A DNA stretch of 64,000 nucleotides, from contig JAYMSP010000016.1 in the NCBI GenBank assembly GCA_036897095.1, positions 1 to 64,000 on the forward strand, written 5' to 3'. This DNA is from Plantago elongata (taxonomy: Eukaryota > Streptophyta > Magnoliopsida > Lamiales > Plantaginaceae). This document shows positions 1-11,504 of this stretch, one piece after another. The notes under the pieces were generated by a model. That model saw nothing but the letters and a program-made list of their open reading frames with translations, ran no database searches and was not told where the DNA came from. The position numbers were made by a program, and so were the translations under genes. The first letter of the stretch is position 1. Each line of letters opens with the position of its first letter.

Positions 1-1110
1 AGTGGCTCCGTATTTTTTTTCTAAGGCCTGTGTGTTGGGGGGGGGGGGGGGGGAGAAAGTGGATTGTACTCGAAGTTTAAATTGGAGTTCGGGTTAGTGG
101 ACAATTGGGCATGAAGAGTTGTTATTGAGCGTTATCATTCTCCATCAACCACTCAGTGTGAATGTCATTTGGATCCATGTTGGTTGATGTAAGGAAATAA
201 GAGAAGAGTAAAATTTGAGGGGTGAGAAAAATATATGTACATTAACAAATAAAATTGTCCGCTCCTCCATACTACCGTCACCAACATATATAGACGTTTG
301 GGGTTGGCCTCATGTGGTAGCCCACAGTGCGACGGTTGGTGATCGGCATTATAAAAATTAACGTGTAATATAACTAAATAAATTATGGATTAAATTATAC
401 CAATACATTATAAAAAACAATATGCTTAATTTGATTAAATTACAATCCCTAAAGCAATCAAACAAAAAATTATTCATCATTTGAAAAACTTCAATATTTC
501 ATATTCAATTAAAATTAAAGCCCTAAATCAACCTCAACCAACTGAATTCATAGTAAATAAACAATGATAACCGGTCTTTTTTATCTATCCTTTCCAATTG
601 AATTACAATATATCAACTTTGTACTAACATAATCTTTAATTTAATTTAAAAAATAATGATTCGTTATCATATAAACAACGATATTAATTACATTCATATA
701 TTTGATTAATTATTTGTACGTAAATAATATGATAATATGTATATTCTATGAATTGTTTGGGATAGAATTTGAGTGGCTTTGTCCCATTAAAATTAAATTT
801 TTCGAGTATAAAAAATTCGTTTTGATTGAAGAGATTGCCGCTCAAGAGATATAATAAATATTCCTTATGTTCTTCAAGTAATAGTCATAATAATTGTGTG
901 ACATGACTAATTGACTCATTTAATTTATTAATAAATTAATTCTATAATTGATAAGACCGATATTAAAAATAATAGTATTTGGACTGAAATTATTGAAATT
1001 TGAAAGTAGGATTAGTAAAAGGAGGAGCAAATTGACCCCTTGTTTGCTAGTAGTCTAGTACTGCACGCTGCATTTGCAGCATTAGTGGATATTGGTAGCG
1101 GTAATACCAC
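1..1110. other. AT-rich intergenic DNA, no gene seen
   Basis: No reading frame here looks like a gene. A run of 17 G occupies 37-53, and the rest is AT-rich spacer. A ~60-bp stretch at about 750-810 resembles one at about 19280-19340 (both begin with a TTGGGATAGAA-type sequence), which suggests a shared dispersed repeat whose ends I cannot define. Confidence 0.6.
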
Positions 1111-1113
1111 AGT

Positions 1114-1365
1114 GGGCTGATTGGTATGCAACTTAAATGTCCCGATTTAAATGTCTGAATGGTAATTAAAATTATAGTGGGATTGTTAAAATTGTGTTTG
1201 GTATAGAATTGTAATTGGATAGGGTATTATAGATTTATTATATAGGTAGAGAAAAATATTGTTACTATAGAAGCATTTCGATCTTCGGTATTTAAATGTC
1301 ATAACAAATATAAAATCTTCGAGTAGCATCCAAATGAGCATTTGAATGCTACTCCAATCACCCCC
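1114..1365. mobile_element. Candidate MITE with GGGCTGATTGG-type ends
   Basis: The left end reads GGGCTGATTGGTATGCAACT. The right end, read on the other strand, begins GGGGGTGATTGGAGTAGCAT, so roughly 28 bp form an imperfect terminal inverted repeat around ~200 bp of AT-rich DNA. The ends resemble those of the hairpin MITE at 11385-11501. The sequence is followed by TAA, but a matching duplication on the left is not clear. There is no coding capacity. The assignment to a PIF/Harbinger-like group is inference. Confidence 0.4.
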
Positions 1366-1922
1366 TAAATCATTTTCTAATGAGGCTGCTTTGGCTATCT
1401 TGAATACTTTATAGGTCAATAGCTGCGGTTCAGGACAAGAAGTTAATTTGGACAAGTTGAATGTAGTAACGTAAAATTATAACTAGATCGTAGGAGGAAG
1501 TACATATGACTATTTGCGTGCATGACCATGCACAAAATGACATCGTTATGACAAGAGAAGCAGCCCCAATTATACGTTCTATTTTACCAAGAGAAGCGAC
1601 ACGTCCGATCATAATTTTATCCCAATTTATAACTATAGAATTGAATCCTTAAACTAAATATTCTAAAAAATAGATTATTCGATGACAAATTACAAGTAAT
1701 AATTATTTATAAATAGTTCTTACAATAACACATGTAACATATAATAACATATTATTATGCTTTATTAGTTTTATAGGTACGAATAAATTTAATTAGGTCC
1801 CAGGCGGCCAAGAGTTCACAAGTCAACCATTATCTTTTAATTTTATGCAGTTTCACATGAATAAATTAATCAAGACGTATGGAAAGGACTGAATTCATAA
1901 TTCAAAAAAAAACCAAGAGGCC

Positions 1923-1970
1923 TCTTGATCAAGACAGAGACGACTAATTGGCTTACACTCTCTATATATG
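1923..1970 (+). promoter_or_regulatory. Core promoter of GMC copy 1 with conserved palindrome
   Basis: A perfect 12-bp palindrome, TCTTGATCAAGA, lies at 1923-1934, and a TATA-type stretch (TATATATG) follows at 1963-1970, about 85 bp before the ATG at 2056. The ~240 bp upstream of copy 1 align with the DNA upstream of copy 2, where the same palindrome (12248-12259) and TATA stretch recur at nearly the same spacing. Promoter function is inferred from position and conservation. Confidence 0.5.
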
Positions 1971-2055
1971 TGTGTATATACTCCATTGACAAATGATAGC
2001 ATCAATATAGACATCGTACTCACAACTGGAATAATTTAAAATCTTAGTGAAAATC

Positions 2056-4574
2056 ATGCAGAATAATATTCTAATTAGAAGACTTTCTTTATATCCAGCA
2101 TTTGCTGGAATATTGCTCGTAATCTTTCATGGCCTCTGTTCAGCTGATAATGGTACGTGCAGGTTTTCTTTTGTATGTCGTCGTCGTCTTCTTCTTCTTT
2201 TTTCTCTTTCATTTAAAAGAAAAAAAAAAGATAGATAGTAGTTGCAAATGTCTTATAAGAATCCCCTACGTGCAGGGGCAGCGCTATGCATTAGCATATG
2301 TAGCTCGTGCCCGGCCGAGGGTCAATTTACGAGAAATAATTTTTTATATATTATAAATTTTATTTTTAGAATATTTAACACTGTCTATTTTATGATGAAA
2401 GATTTGATTTACAATATTAGCATTGTACTTATGTTTGGAATGATTTTTACTAATCTATTGGTTAACCTTAAAAGTGATAAACTTAAGTACTTTAGATCTT
2501 ATGATAAACCAAATTGTTTTGAATTTTAGTAAAAAACAGTCAAAATATTAGACATGAGGATGATATAGTTTTAGAGCAACGATGTACTTCATTCTTTGCC
2601 ATATTTAGAAAGTAATATTCTATGAATTTTACGTATGTTCTTATTTATTAATTATGAGTTTTAAGTATAACTTTTTTGGTGGTTTAAATGTTAGCTTTTT
2701 TTATTTAAATTCTCCCTTGATCCCGTGCACCCGTGCACGTTATAGAGATAATTTCATGTTTATAAAAATGTTCGAGCTTTTATACAAGGTAATTTTTTTA
2801 CTTGAACACAGATCCAAATTACAGTTTTGTGCAACAAGCAACGTCAGCTCCTTCGGTATCATACTACGACTACATCATCGTCGGCGGTGGGACCGCAGGT
2901 TGCCCACTTGCCACCACACTCTCCCAAAATGCCAAAGTGCTGCTCCTCGAGCGTGGTGGCTCCCCCTACAACAACCCTTACACCAACCTCTCTGCCTTTG
3001 GTGCTGCCCTCTTGGACCCTTCAAGCTCCTCGCCAGCTCAACAGTTTACATCTGAAGACGGTGTAAACAATGCACGTGCTCGCGTGCTAGGAGGTGGGAC
3101 TGTAATCAATGCCGGATTTTACTCATATGCCGCTAACAAATACGTTCATGAAGCTGGATGGGAAGGCAAGTTGGTAAATGAGTCATATAAGTGGGTCGAA
3201 GATGTGTTAGTGTTCGAGCCACAAATGAGACAATGGCAGTCAACTATAAAAGACGGATTGTTAGAGGCTGGGGTGAATCCTGATAACGGTTTTACATATG
3301 ACCATTTGCCCGGAGTCAAGGTTGGTGGTACCATTTTCGACCGTGATGGTCAACGGCATACTGCGCAGATCTCTTAAAGTATGCTAATCCGGATGAACTT
3401 ACGGTGTTGTTATTTGCTTCTGTTGATAGAATCTTGTTCAAGAATCATCATCAAGGTAAATAGTGTTTAGTTTAAAGGTGCATGTTCTTAAAGAATATAA
3501 CTTAAGAATAGTTAATGGATAACAAACAAGAAAAGTCATTCCTAATTAATGATTGATGCAAACAGGAGAGAAGAGGCCATATGCTCATGGGGTGGTATTC
3601 AGAGACGCTTCTGGAATTACGCACGAAGCCTACATAAAGCATGGATTAAACAATGAGATCATAGTATCGGCAGGTGCACTAGGAAGCCCACAACTTTTAA
3701 TGTTGAGTGGTATTGGGCCAAAGTCCAACCTTGAGGCCCATAGCATTCCATTGGTTTTGGACCAACCTTTAGTGGGCCAAGGCATGTCCGACAACCCAAT
3801 GAATGCTATCTTTGTACCATCTCGGAGACAGGTTGAAGTTTCACTAGCTCAAGTGGTTGGGATCACCAACTTTGAAAGCTACATTGAAACTATAAGTGGA
3901 TTTAACTTTGCTGGTACTAATACTACTATCTCTGGTGGAATCATTGCTGAAAAGTTGGCGAGACCAGTCTCAAGAGGTCATTTGGAGCTTAAAACCAACA
4001 ACCCGGATGATAACCCGTCAGTCACGTTCAACTACTTCAAGGATCCCCAAGATGTGCAAGTATGCGTGGACACGCTTAAAATCATAGAACATGTAATTGA
4101 ATCAGAAGCATTTGGAGAGTTCAGATACAATTATCTTTCATTCTCTCAACTCCTTAACATGACACCTAGTGCACTTGCGCTCCTTCTTCCTGGACCTATT
4201 AACGCGTCAAACACATTGGAAGAGTACTGTAAAAACACAGTGATGACGATATGGCATTATCATGGGGGGTGCCAAGTTGGTCAAGTTGTTGATTTAGATT
4301 ACAAGGTTATAGGAGTGGATGCATTGAGAGTTATTGATGGTTCGACTTTTGAAGATTCTCCGGGAACAAATCCTCAGGCCACTCTTATGATGCTTGGGAG
4401 GTATGCATTTTCTTTTATTTATCTTAAAAAAATCTAGCTTGTTCATTTTATGTTGATTAATTAAAAAAATATTAAATGTTGGATATTTTCTTCAGGTACA
4501 TGGGGGTGAAAATACTTGAGAAGAGGCTAGAAAACATGGAAGAAAATGAATTGAATTTGTTTGATGAATTATGA
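2056..4574 (+). pseudogene. GMC oxidoreductase (HOTHEAD/MDL-like), copy 1, one frameshift
   Basis: Four exons align with intact copy 2: 2056-2152, 2812-3455, 3566-4400 and 4496-4574. They encode a secretory signal peptide (MQNNILIRRLSLYPAF...), the FAD-binding YDYIIVGGGTAGCPLA segment, LGGGTVINAGFYS, the WHYHGGCQVGQ active-site region and the C-terminal GTNPQAT/MLGRY block. Exon 2 is 644 bp against 645 bp in copy 2. One base is missing near 3364 (CTGCGCAGAT, where copy 2 has CTGCCGCAGAT), which shifts the frame and ends translation at 3377, after about 220 residues. Everything else, including all splice sites, looks usable. This is therefore either a very young pseudogene or a base error in the assembly. 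The last exon is 24 bp longer than in copy 2. I chose the ATG at 2056 because copy 2 has the equivalent ATG at 12351. Confidence 0.8.
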
Positions 4575-4589
4575 GTAAGGGTAGATATA

Positions 4590-5200
4590 TGCCAACAAAG
4601 TTCATGTAAACGCATTTCTTGCCATTTCTCAATTTTATCTTTACTTGTATTACCAGCACCCTAAGGATCAATTTCTTATCCCATTACATCTGCACTTATG
4701 ACTATTCCAGTCGATCGAGCCCTTTCGGACTCTTTTAATCTTTACTTATACATTGCACGTGATAATACAATATCATCAAACAAACATGAAGTAAGAAATT
4801 AAGAGTTATACAAGCCCCTTACGGCCTTACCTTAGAAGACATAGTCACATGATCGAATTTAAGAACTACAAAGATTCAACGGAAAGTAAGAAAAGAAATT
4901 TAAGATTTATGATACAGATCGGTTATCTCAGAACTCAAAATTCTGCACATTCGCATATACCCACAGGATTATCATGAAACAGTGAACTTGTCTTTTTTCA
5001 TGTTTTTGTTTCGTCCTTCAAGCTAGATCATTGTCCTACAAAGTGAAATGTGTGCAGTTAGATTCAAAATAATGACTAAAACCTATAATTAAGGTCGAGA
5101 GTTATGAATTACTAATTCGTATCTAATAATCTAATAGCATACATCATCGAATTGATCTTGCTCATATTAAAACAATACGTTCTAACTTCTGAGGCTGTCT
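4590..5200. repeat. 3' flank shared with GMC copy 3
   Basis: About 600 bp downstream of copy 1 align with 22630-23265 downstream of copy 3. Common landmarks are the GTAGATATATNCCAACAAA leader, the ACAAAGATTCAAC and TTCAAGCTAGATCATTGTCC stretches, and the GTGCNGTTAGATTCAAAAT stretch. This shows that the duplication unit extended well past the stop codon. No gene is seen in it. Confidence 0.7.
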
Positions 5201-6920
5201 CCAACTAAGAGTGGAAATTGTGACTAATTTTTTTCGGTGTATGATCGGGGCTGCTCCTCTTGTCATAACAGTCCGTCAATGCAAATAATATGCTTATTTG
5301 TAACACACCCATATGTAGGTCCTACGATCTAGTAATAATTTTACGTTTACTACAACAAAATAAAATAAGTGAAATATTTAAATGGACTAGAAATGATATA
5401 CCGCGTTAAACACAATGCCTGTATTTTCTATAAATAAATTATAAATTAATTGAATTTTAATCACGTACGAACTCACATATTTTATATCATTAGACATTTG
5501 TGTCTTAATTAGGGGTAAATGCAAAAAAAATATTCTATGCATTTGTATGTGCAAGTTAATTTAGAAATTAGCGGAATTTTGAGTGTTCCCAACCCATAAA
5601 TGAAAAAGTCTCTTTAATTTATTGATTGGGTAAGTTGGCTAGATCAATTTAATATGAGTAATTTGTATGTAAATATAGATATTTTACTATTTCTTAGGTG
5701 TGAGATGTCTCCATCATTTAGTAGTTTAAGGAGTTATGCGAGATAGTTATAATTACAAATATACAATATTTTTGAAAGAACAAAAAATACATTTAGGTGC
5801 AATAATGAAATACATATGCATAAAATGCCTTGAGTCTTGCTAATGCGTGCAATACACACCTAACAACACAAAAGTCCCAAACTACACAAAAGCCATTGCC
5901 ATTTGCCATCATCTAAATAGTTCTAGTTTGGTTTATTTGCATGAATCCAACTAATAACCACAACGTTAAAATGACCCAATATGCCAATGACTATGTTCTA
6001 ATGTGTTTTCAATTTCTTTAGAAAAATATAATTTAGACCGCATATGTAAAAACTCTAAAGGAGTGTTGCATGTAATGTACAGATTGTGAGCGGAGAATAA
6101 CTGAAATAGCGTTTATTAGTAGCCAATTGCTGGAGAATAGAGAAGAAGCGCAAAATAAAGTGCAATAACAAACCGACACTTTAACCAGTGAAATGACACT
6201 TTAAATGACAATTGAAGAATTTTTATATTATTGGGGAATAGAGAAGAAGTATTAAAGAAATTGTAAAAGTTAAACGACACTTTAATAAGTGTAATGACTC
6301 AACTAACTAACTTTTGGTTTTATAACTACTAAGTAGTAAATCATGAATGACACTTTAACATGGCAATAATAGATTTATTATATTGTTTAAAACTATATAT
6401 ATTTTTGTAAGGATCCAAACAGAATGGTTCATATCACTAGAAATTAATTAAGAATGAATAAAAATTGATAGATAATTGTTATAATATATAAAAGAATAAA
6501 TATTAAATAAAATAGCAAGAGTAATGAGTTTGTAAAGTTGTAGACATTAGTGTTTCGTGTGGATATTAATTAAGTGGGTAGAAGGTAGAATTAAATCAAA
6601 CTCAAATGTAAATATCTTCTTCAAATCAAATAATGCTATCAGTTCCCATAACAATAGATTAAAAGAGACAAGTCATACATGTGAATATGCAAGTCAATGT
6701 GAAAAAAAATATATATGATGCTTAAGGCGATGTGGGAAGAATCAAACTCGCTACATCTCACAAGAACCGAGAATCATACAATCATAGACTAAACACCCAT
6801 TTTGTACTAGTAATTACACTGTGTACATGAGCTAGCTTTAACAGAAAATCATCATGCATAGTGGCTTAGAATAGCTAAACAACAACCGTTCTTAGAGAAT
6901 AATAGACTCTAACAGAGATA
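5201..6920. other. AT-rich spacer, no gene seen
   Basis: I find no convincing reading frame, RNA gene or element with definable ends. The motif CACTTTAA-type ('acactttaa') recurs loosely around 6170-6360 without forming a clear array. Confidence 0.5.
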
Positions 6921-6925
6921 TGACT

Positions 6926-7262
6926 TACATAGTTAGGAGATTATGACACTTTCGAGATGGTAGTGCATAGTCAACATGATATTTCCAAGAAACCTGAACA
7001 TTAAAATTAACAAGGGAATATTAAGAGCCTTATTTCTTCCTCATTCATATATGTTGTATGGAACATATGTGACGAAGATTAGAAAAGTGAGAAATAAATT
7101 TTAAAAAGCTCATGAAGAGTATATATATCAAGCATATATATGGTAGAACAAGATAATGAATAGAAAGGTTAGATATTGTCTTACAACATCGTTTTCATTG
7201 AACCAATTACCATTGATGGACATGATTAAGTCACTGATGTTTGTATCTAGTTCTGCTGCCAT
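6926..7262 (-). pseudogene. Unrecognised two-exon coding fragment (putative)
   Basis: On the - strand, an ATG at 7262 opens 26 codons (MAAELDTNISDLIMSINGNW...) that stop exactly at a GTAAGA donor (7185/7184). A TTCAG acceptor before 6993 continues in frame with VSWKYHVDYALPSRKCHNLL up to a GTAAGT donor near 6926. Two clean in-phase splice junctions in a row make chance less likely. I do not recognise the family and see no further exons before the DNA turns AT-rich, so this is most likely the 5' remnant of a host gene. It could still be a coincidence. Confidence 0.25.
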
Positions 7263-7364
7263 TGTAGATGAGGCGGAAGAAAGGTTGTCATGTGCTCAAT
7301 GAATTTCAAGTATTATTCACCTGTCAGGACCAACAAATTTATTAGAATTTTTTTAAAATTGACA

Positions 7365-10015
7365 TGTTGTAATTTACGTTGATACGGGAATATATCCAAT
7401 CCGTTATTTGGATATCTCACGATTGGATTCTAAGACATCACGGTATTACATAGACAAGGCCTCGAAGATCCAAGCGTAGGATCCTAAACTAGAGGCCATC
7501 CGAGGTTAAGCCAGACAAAAACATACAAGAATACCGTGATAGAGTTATCCGGATCAAAGTGCTATATTCGAAAGGAAGCAGGTTTGGACCACTAACACAT
7601 ATGTGTCTATATCTGAACCATATGAGAACAAGTGTGGCAGATCATAGCACGTTAGTAGGAGAGGGCATGACCAGTTTCAGGCGTCGTGGTCCGGAGCATC
7701 TCCCTCGGATGTCTTCTCAGACAAGGGGACGATGATGATCCTACAAAATGATTAATCTAACCTTGAGGCTAAAATGATAGATGGATTATGACTATACTAT
7801 GGTCAATGGGCTTAATTAAGCCTTGTTGTCTTAATCTTAGTCTTGCACTTGGCACAATCCAAGAGGTCTACCCAAAATGAGAAATAATCTCTATAAACAG
7901 TGCACACTTGCCAAGGTAAATCAATAAGCTCACTTGATCTTCACACTTTACTATAAGCTTTAGACCTTCATTTTTACAGAGTCGATTCATAACCACTCTC
8001 GAGTAAAGTCTCACATCCGGTTTGATCCTTGGCAAGTCGGATCTAAAGGTTCTAACCCCCCCCCCCCACACACACACACACTAGTCACTTGTGCAGGGTT
8101 ACATCCTAGGTGTTTGAGCTTGAAGTTGAAGATTACTTTTGCATTCAGATCCTAACTTAGTGGACTTAGTTGGCTTTTGTTATACCCGAGGGTTGGGACT
8201 TTTACCTCAACATAATTGGCATCGTCTGTGGGAATCCGAATGAAAAGTCAACTCTTTGTTCCCATCCTAAGAAATGGCAAGGCCTAGAAGATCAACTCGG
8301 ATTGCTTCACCTCCAGCTCGAACTCATGTGAGACGTCCCCGAGGTAGAACTCCTCTCAGAAAACTGCGGCAGCTCGGAGCACCACCTGGGCAGGGAGGAG
8401 CCGACCCAGTGACGGACATACTGCTACTGCTTCTTCACAGGAGGCTCCTCCGGATATCACCACAAGAGACCAAACTCCTCCAACCCAGCAGCCTCCTCCG
8501 TCAGGAGCGCACGGACCACCAGTGGGGAGGGATTTCACTCTGCCAAATGGAACTGTCATTTCTCCTTATGAGTTCGGGATGAACGACAACAAGTTCGGGT
8601 TGTTACTAAATGTCATCCAAGGATGTCTAGGTTCAAACAATGTCCACCCAATACCTCCTCAACCTACTCCTGAGCTAGCCGAGCCTGCACAATCGAAGCT
8701 TGAAAGGAGACCAGTGAGGGAAAGGATTGGAGAAGTCATCCGAGATAATGACCTCCGCCCATGTGATCAATCAAAGGACGAACTTCCGTGGCCAGCAAGA
8801 TAGGAGTCCCGAAAGGGCAAGAGCCGAACCAGCCAGGGCGAACCGGATAACATCAAATCGGAGAAGAGCTGATGATCACGTAGGGGAGAGTGTTGTGGAA
8901 ATCCAAGCAGAGAAAGTGTCCGGAACAGTCTTGGATCCGAGGACATGGGAGAGGTTAACACCCGAGCAGATCTTTATTCAACAGAAGGCATTGGAGACCA
9001 AAATGGCCAAACTCAGCAAAATGGTGAATGCACACGAGAAAGTAACATCCAGGGTCCCGAACCCATTAAGTGCTGCAATTCAAAGAGAGAAAAGCCTCCA
9101 CAATGTACCATTCCGAATCTGGAGCGCTATTATGGAGATAGTTGTGTGGCAGCTCATCTTACTCGTTACAAGTCTAAGATGGACACTAACGGGTTGAGTG
9201 ATAACCTCAAGGCACTTAATTTCTTTACCACTCTCTTCGGGTAGGCAATGGACTGGTGGACTAGCTTACCCTCCGGATTCGTCAAATCATTTGATGATGT
9301 ATCCGCACTCTTTTTTTAAGAGATTCCAAAGGTCTATGAGAAGGAAAAGATTAGTGGAACATTTGGCCACATAATTCAATCCGAGAATGAAGATCTTCGG
9401 ACCTTCTTGGACAGGTTTAATTCGGAGGTTCGACAAGTAGAGGCGCATAACATAAAGGAACGGGTCCGTCACTTGTATGCCAACACCAGTAACCATGACC
9501 TCCGGAAGAAACTATCTGAGGAGGAGATTTTGAATGAGAAGCAGCTCGTAGACATTTGTGATCATGTCATGTATGGAGTGGAGTTCTGAAGGAACGTCCC
9601 CATTTGAGCCGGATATAAGAAGGCCAAGGAACCAGTCAGGCAAGAGGCGCCCAAAACTTGGAAACTCGACTCGAGGAGGGATACCCGGGGTACGCATGAG
9701 CCCCGAAGAGAGCGTACTCCGCCTAGGAGATATGCCGAATACACTCGTTTGATATGTCTGAGGGAGGAGATCTTATCGATAATGATAGAGAAGAACCTGG
9801 ATATTCAATGGCCTAGACCCTTCATTAACAATAGAAAGGGTAAGGAAGCAAAGACTTATTGTGATTTTCACAAACAGATCGGACATTCGACTGAGAAATG
9901 CATCCAACTAAAACTGAGATTGAGACATTGATCCAGAGTAGGCAATTAAAGGACCCGTACTTCAAAGGAGAATAGAGCCAATCCGGAAGGGATGAAAGGA
10001 ACCTGAGACACAAAT
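7365..10015 (+). mobile_element. Ty3/gypsy LTR retrotransposon fossil, 5' part only
   Basis: A 5' LTR of about 848 bp runs from TGTTG (7365) to CAACA (8212). It is followed a few bases later by TTGGCATCGTCTGTGGGAA (8217-8235), the primer-binding/leader type common in plant gypsy elements. A gag region follows (about 8274-9940). Recognisable parts are a retrotransposon gag core (the WW...SLPSGFVKSFDD type) and a zinc-knuckle-like CDFHKQIGHSTEKC near the end. No protease, polymerase or 3' LTR is present; the element stops where CACTA-like DNA begins. It is broken, with several breaks, and looks old because a second LTR cannot be found. A C-run followed by CA repeats lies inside the LTR at about 8058-8081. 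Confidence 0.75.
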
Positions 10016-10589
10016 CCATGACACCCCCGCCTCTTTGAGAAATCAGAGCAATCACGGTATAAAGTCTTCTAGGCCTCTCTCAACTAACTTAACAAATGCT
10101 TCATGCTCTTTAGTTGCTTCATGTGTAAGCCTCTCTTCTCTCCTCAAACCTTCAACGGGTGGTGTTCCCGCGGACTCATTATGAACATCATCCATTATCT
10201 CGTCAGGTTGATCTAGAATGTTTTGAAAACAAAGAGCATCGTTGAGCAAATCACGCATTGCATTTACATGCCTTAGACTGTCTTCATGGCCCGGTGCATC
10301 ATTTGACTCATGAGACACAGTGCTCATCTCCTAGAAAATGGAGAGAAGGATCATGAGCATATTTATCACCATGACATGACCAATATGTGTATCCTTGCAA
10401 AAAACCATAACATTTCAAATGATTTTCAACAACGCCACATGCTTCAAGCTCAACAATCGTGCATCGACGACATGGGCATAAAATCTAAATCCCAAAAGGT
10501 GAATGCTTCCTTGCAAATTTTATGAAGTTTGAAACACCTTCAATGTACTCTTTGGATGAAAGCGGCTTGCTAATCCAACTTTTGTCCAT
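10016..10589 (-). mobile_element. CACTA (En/Spm) transposase-associated domain fragment
   Basis: Read on the - strand from the ATG at 10589, the sequence begins MDKSWISKPLSSKEYIEGV, followed by NFIKFARKH, a CPCRRC cysteine cluster and HLKCYGFLQGYTYW. This is the layout of the Transpos_assoc domain found at the N-terminus of plant CACTA transposases. An in-frame TAG precedes the cysteine cluster. A frame change then leads into a 91-codon frame (10327-10052) ending EHEAFVKLVERGLEDFIP, which matches the next conserved block. The CACTA termini and the TNP2 catalytic domain are absent. It is a dead fragment abutting the gypsy fossil, either through nested insertion or capture. Confidence 0.7.
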
Positions 10590-10719
10590 TTCAACTACAA
10601 CTCAAAACAACATAATGAAATTTAGAGAAGGAAATGGTTAATTTAAAAGGACATAAAACATATGTAATGGATTGTATTTCAAAAAACTATTTAGAGAGAA
10701 ATAAAAAAAATAGTAACAT

Positions 10720-11218
10720 GACCAATGTGATCGGTCGTGTCGAACGGCCGTGGAGCAATTGCTCCGCGGTCGCGACCAACCACCCACACGGTGGGCGATC
10801 TGGTGAGTTTGTAACCCCAATCGGTTGCCCAACACCCAATTGAGGTATGTTTTTTCGGTTGTGCCCACTACCTTTTTATTTTTTTAAAAATTTATTTGAT
10901 TATTTTAATATTTAAAAAATATAAAAATTATATTATAATTTATATTTTTTCGAGATCTACAAAAGAGACCATTGAAGATATATTTTCTTATATATTAAAT
11001 TTCACCCTTTCTTCGTATACGTTCGTACTTTGTATTATGACACCATTCTACTCTATTTTCAATAAAAACGTCTATTTTCGCTCCAAATTTTCAATATTCG
11101 CATTAATATAACTGTAAAAAAAAATCATCACGACCGCTCCACCATCGATCGTGAGGCGCGGTTGCGGAGCAACCGATCGCCCACGACCAATTCTCGACCT
11201 CCACCATAGTGGACGGTC
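10720..11218 (+). mobile_element. PIF/Harbinger-like MITE, copy A
   Basis: GC-rich ends carrying GGTTGC...GCAACC and CACGACCAATT modules flank an AT-rich core. The core (about 10985-11115, with GTATACGTTCGTA and TATTTTCAATAAAAA) matches the reverse complement of 20390-20490, so this and the element at 20256-20736 are inverted copies of one family. The right end is ACGGTC followed by TTA. The left boundary, near GACCAATGTG, is uncertain. It has no coding capacity. Confidence 0.6.
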
Positions 11219-11242
11219 TTAAAGTGCCAAACCATCAATGTT

Positions 11243-11329
11243 TCTTCTAACGAGAAAGGTGACTTGAACCTCGACCTGTTATTTGAAAGTGAAAGTGTCT
11301 TACCAAATGAACTGCGCTTCGTTACAACA
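11243..11329 (-). mobile_element. SINE (tRNA-derived) with perfect 14-bp target duplication
   Basis: The insert is flanked by AAACCATCAATGTT at 11229-11242 and again at 11330-11343. On the - strand it has an A-box-like GCGCAGTTCATTTGGTAAG and a B-box-like GAGGTTCAAGTCACC about 40 bp later, then a short CTTTCTCG tail. The box spacing and the target-site duplication fit a short plant SINE of about 87 bp. It has relatives at 45873, 60729 and 63241. Confidence 0.75.
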
Positions 11330-11384
11330 AAACCATCAATGTTAACTCAATATATTATCGTTTCTTCTAGATAATGAAAACTCA

Positions 11385-11501
11385 GGGGCTGATTGGGAAG
11401 CGATTTGAATTGAGAAATGTCCATTCAAATAACCTATTTTATGTATAAAACAGACTATTTAAATGGGCATTTCCCAATTCAAATCGCTTCCCAATCAACC
11501 C
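11385..11501. mobile_element. 117-bp hairpin MITE, PIF/Harbinger-like
   Basis: Nearly the whole element is a palindrome. The left arm, GGGGCTGATTGGGAAGCGAT, continues for about 48 bp, and the right arm is its complement with a few mismatches; about 15 bp of loop lie between. It is flanked by TCA (11382-11384) and TTA (11502-11504), compatible with the TNA target preference of PIF/Harbinger elements. High arm identity suggests a fairly recent insertion or strong hairpin maintenance. Confidence 0.75.
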
Positions 11502-11504
11502 TTA

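Noticed and set aside
37-53. Run of 17 G as a possible G-quadruplex signal
   Set aside because: A homopolymer at the window edge could be real or an assembly artefact, and nothing nearby gives it a role.
1186-1612. Two overlapping - strand frames (89 and 60 codons)
   Set aside because: They cross a candidate MITE and AT-rich spacer and have no protein-like features.
8058-8081. C-run followed by CA repeats as a regulatory element
   Set aside because: It lies within the gypsy LTR and looks like an ordinary microsatellite.
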